Made by a program: the position numbers and the translations under genes. The notes beneath the pieces were generated by a model. It was not told the DNA's origin. It did no database searches and saw only the letters and a list, made by a program, of their open reading frames with translations. This document shows, piece by piece, positions 40,507 to 40,824 of a stretch of DNA of 40,824 nucleotides. The DNA is from Pseudomonadota bacterium (GTDB lineage: Bacteria; Myxococcota_A; UBA796; GCA-2862545): assembly GCA_002862545.1 (NCBI GenBank), contig PKDJ01000145.1:1-40824 (forward strand), in the 5' to 3' direction. Each line of letters opens with the position of its first letter. The stretch's first letter is position 1.

Positions 40507-40824
40507 GGCGCCTGGCAGTCAGGCCCCTCGTGACGCGCATTGCTGACGAACGTCGACACCCGACGCACGACTAGCTGGCTCGACGGCGCGGGCACCAGCA
40601 GGCGCTCGAGCGCCTCGGTGTCGTGGTTGGAGCGGTCCAGCCACTCGTCCCAGTGGCTCTCCGGCAAGAGCACGGGCATCCGGTCGTGGATCGGCTTCAT
40701 GAGGTCGTTGCCACGGGTCGTGACGATCGAGCAGGAGCGGATGCGGGCGGCGGTCTGTGGGTGGGTCCAGCTCTCCCAGAGTCCAGCCATCGCGATGGGC
40801 TCTCCCGACCGAAGGCTGATCAGG
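40485..40824 (-). CDS. SRAP-domain protein (YedK/HMCES-like), C-terminal part
   Basis: The frame is open to the window edge, so the N-terminal Cys-bearing half is outside; about 113 residues are visible. Family marks are FAGLWE-like AMAGLWESW, the IVTT strand in CSIVTTRGND, then the catalytic His region IHDRMPVLLPESHWDEWLD. SRAP proteins form a protective thiazolidine crosslink with abasic sites in single-stranded DNA and are linked to SOS repair. A trailing part after about residue 60 (SSQLVVRRVSTFVSNARHEGPDC) is the normal end. It follows the DNA methyltransferase in convergent orientation and overlaps it. Confidence 0.9.
   Translation of the reverse strand, partial: LISLRSGEPIAMAGLWESWTHPQTAARIRSCSIVTTRGNDLMKPIHDRMPVLLPESHWDEWLDRSNHDTEALERLLVPAPSSQLVVRRVSTFVSNARHEGPDCQAPYEGDTA

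Overview
The window is about 68% G+C by eye. It is almost fully coding, with many 4-base ATGA/GTGA gene overlaps. Several traits point to Myxococcota (formerly Deltaproteobacteria), probably an uncultured lineage: two thrombospondin type 3 (TSP3) repeat proteins ending in a Cys, transmembrane and Arg sorting tail of MYXO-CTERM type; many lipoproteins, some with Thr/Gly low-complexity tails; a DUF885 lipoprotein peptidase; and two sulfatase-fold enzymes whose catalytic Cys/Ser position is Thr. No tRNA, rRNA, CRISPR array, phage gene or insertion sequence was seen. Assignments are by eye from motifs.

Layout. 1-9217: the end of a sulfatase-like enzyme, a large hydrolase-fold lipoprotein (-), a lipase-maturation-factor-like membrane protein, recX, an MsbA-type ABC exporter (-), a Cys-rich lipoprotein and a membrane-anchored sulfatase-like enzyme. 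9222-11135 (-): three tandem paralogous lipoproteins with a UUCG-loop terminator inside the array. 11243-19460 (+): an unknown protein, a DASS/SLC13 carboxylate transporter, a DUF885 peptidase, then sucA and sucB of the 2-oxoglutarate dehydrogenase complex. 19461-19974 has no confident gene. 19975-25777 (+): an OmpA-family outer-membrane protein and two duplicated TSP3 surface proteins, with a strong hairpin after the first gene.

25799-28407 (-): a MORN-like lipoprotein, a GNAT acetyltransferase and a methyltransferase with an N-terminal extension, packed as an operon. Divergent from it, at a shared CATG, are two overlapping amidohydrolases (28406-31104); the second has lost its metal-binding HxH. 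31091-31642 (-) is a sterol-desaturase/carotene-hydroxylase-type membrane di-iron enzyme whose promoter region holds two near-identical palindromes. 31748-36488 (-): a coupled operon of an enoyl-CoA-reductase-like SDR, protein-L-isoaspartate methyltransferase and a fused hydantoinase/5-oxoprolinase. 36500-40824: a voltage-sensor-type ion channel with an RCK domain and a non-canonical pore filter, a small acidic protein (-), a class V aminotransferase coupled to a solitary beta-class DNA methyltransferase, and the C-terminus of an SRAP (YedK/HMCES) protein (-).

Working together. DASS uptake of dicarboxylates next to SucAB fits TCA-cycle carbon use. The OmpA/TSP3 cluster looks like a secreted, surface-anchored module. 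The PCMT/oxoprolinase pair suggests repair or recycling of damaged amino-acid residues. The best candidates for something new are the OmpA/TSP3 duplicated surface module, the tandem lipoprotein family, the odd-filter channel and the two-palindrome operator of the hydroxylase gene.
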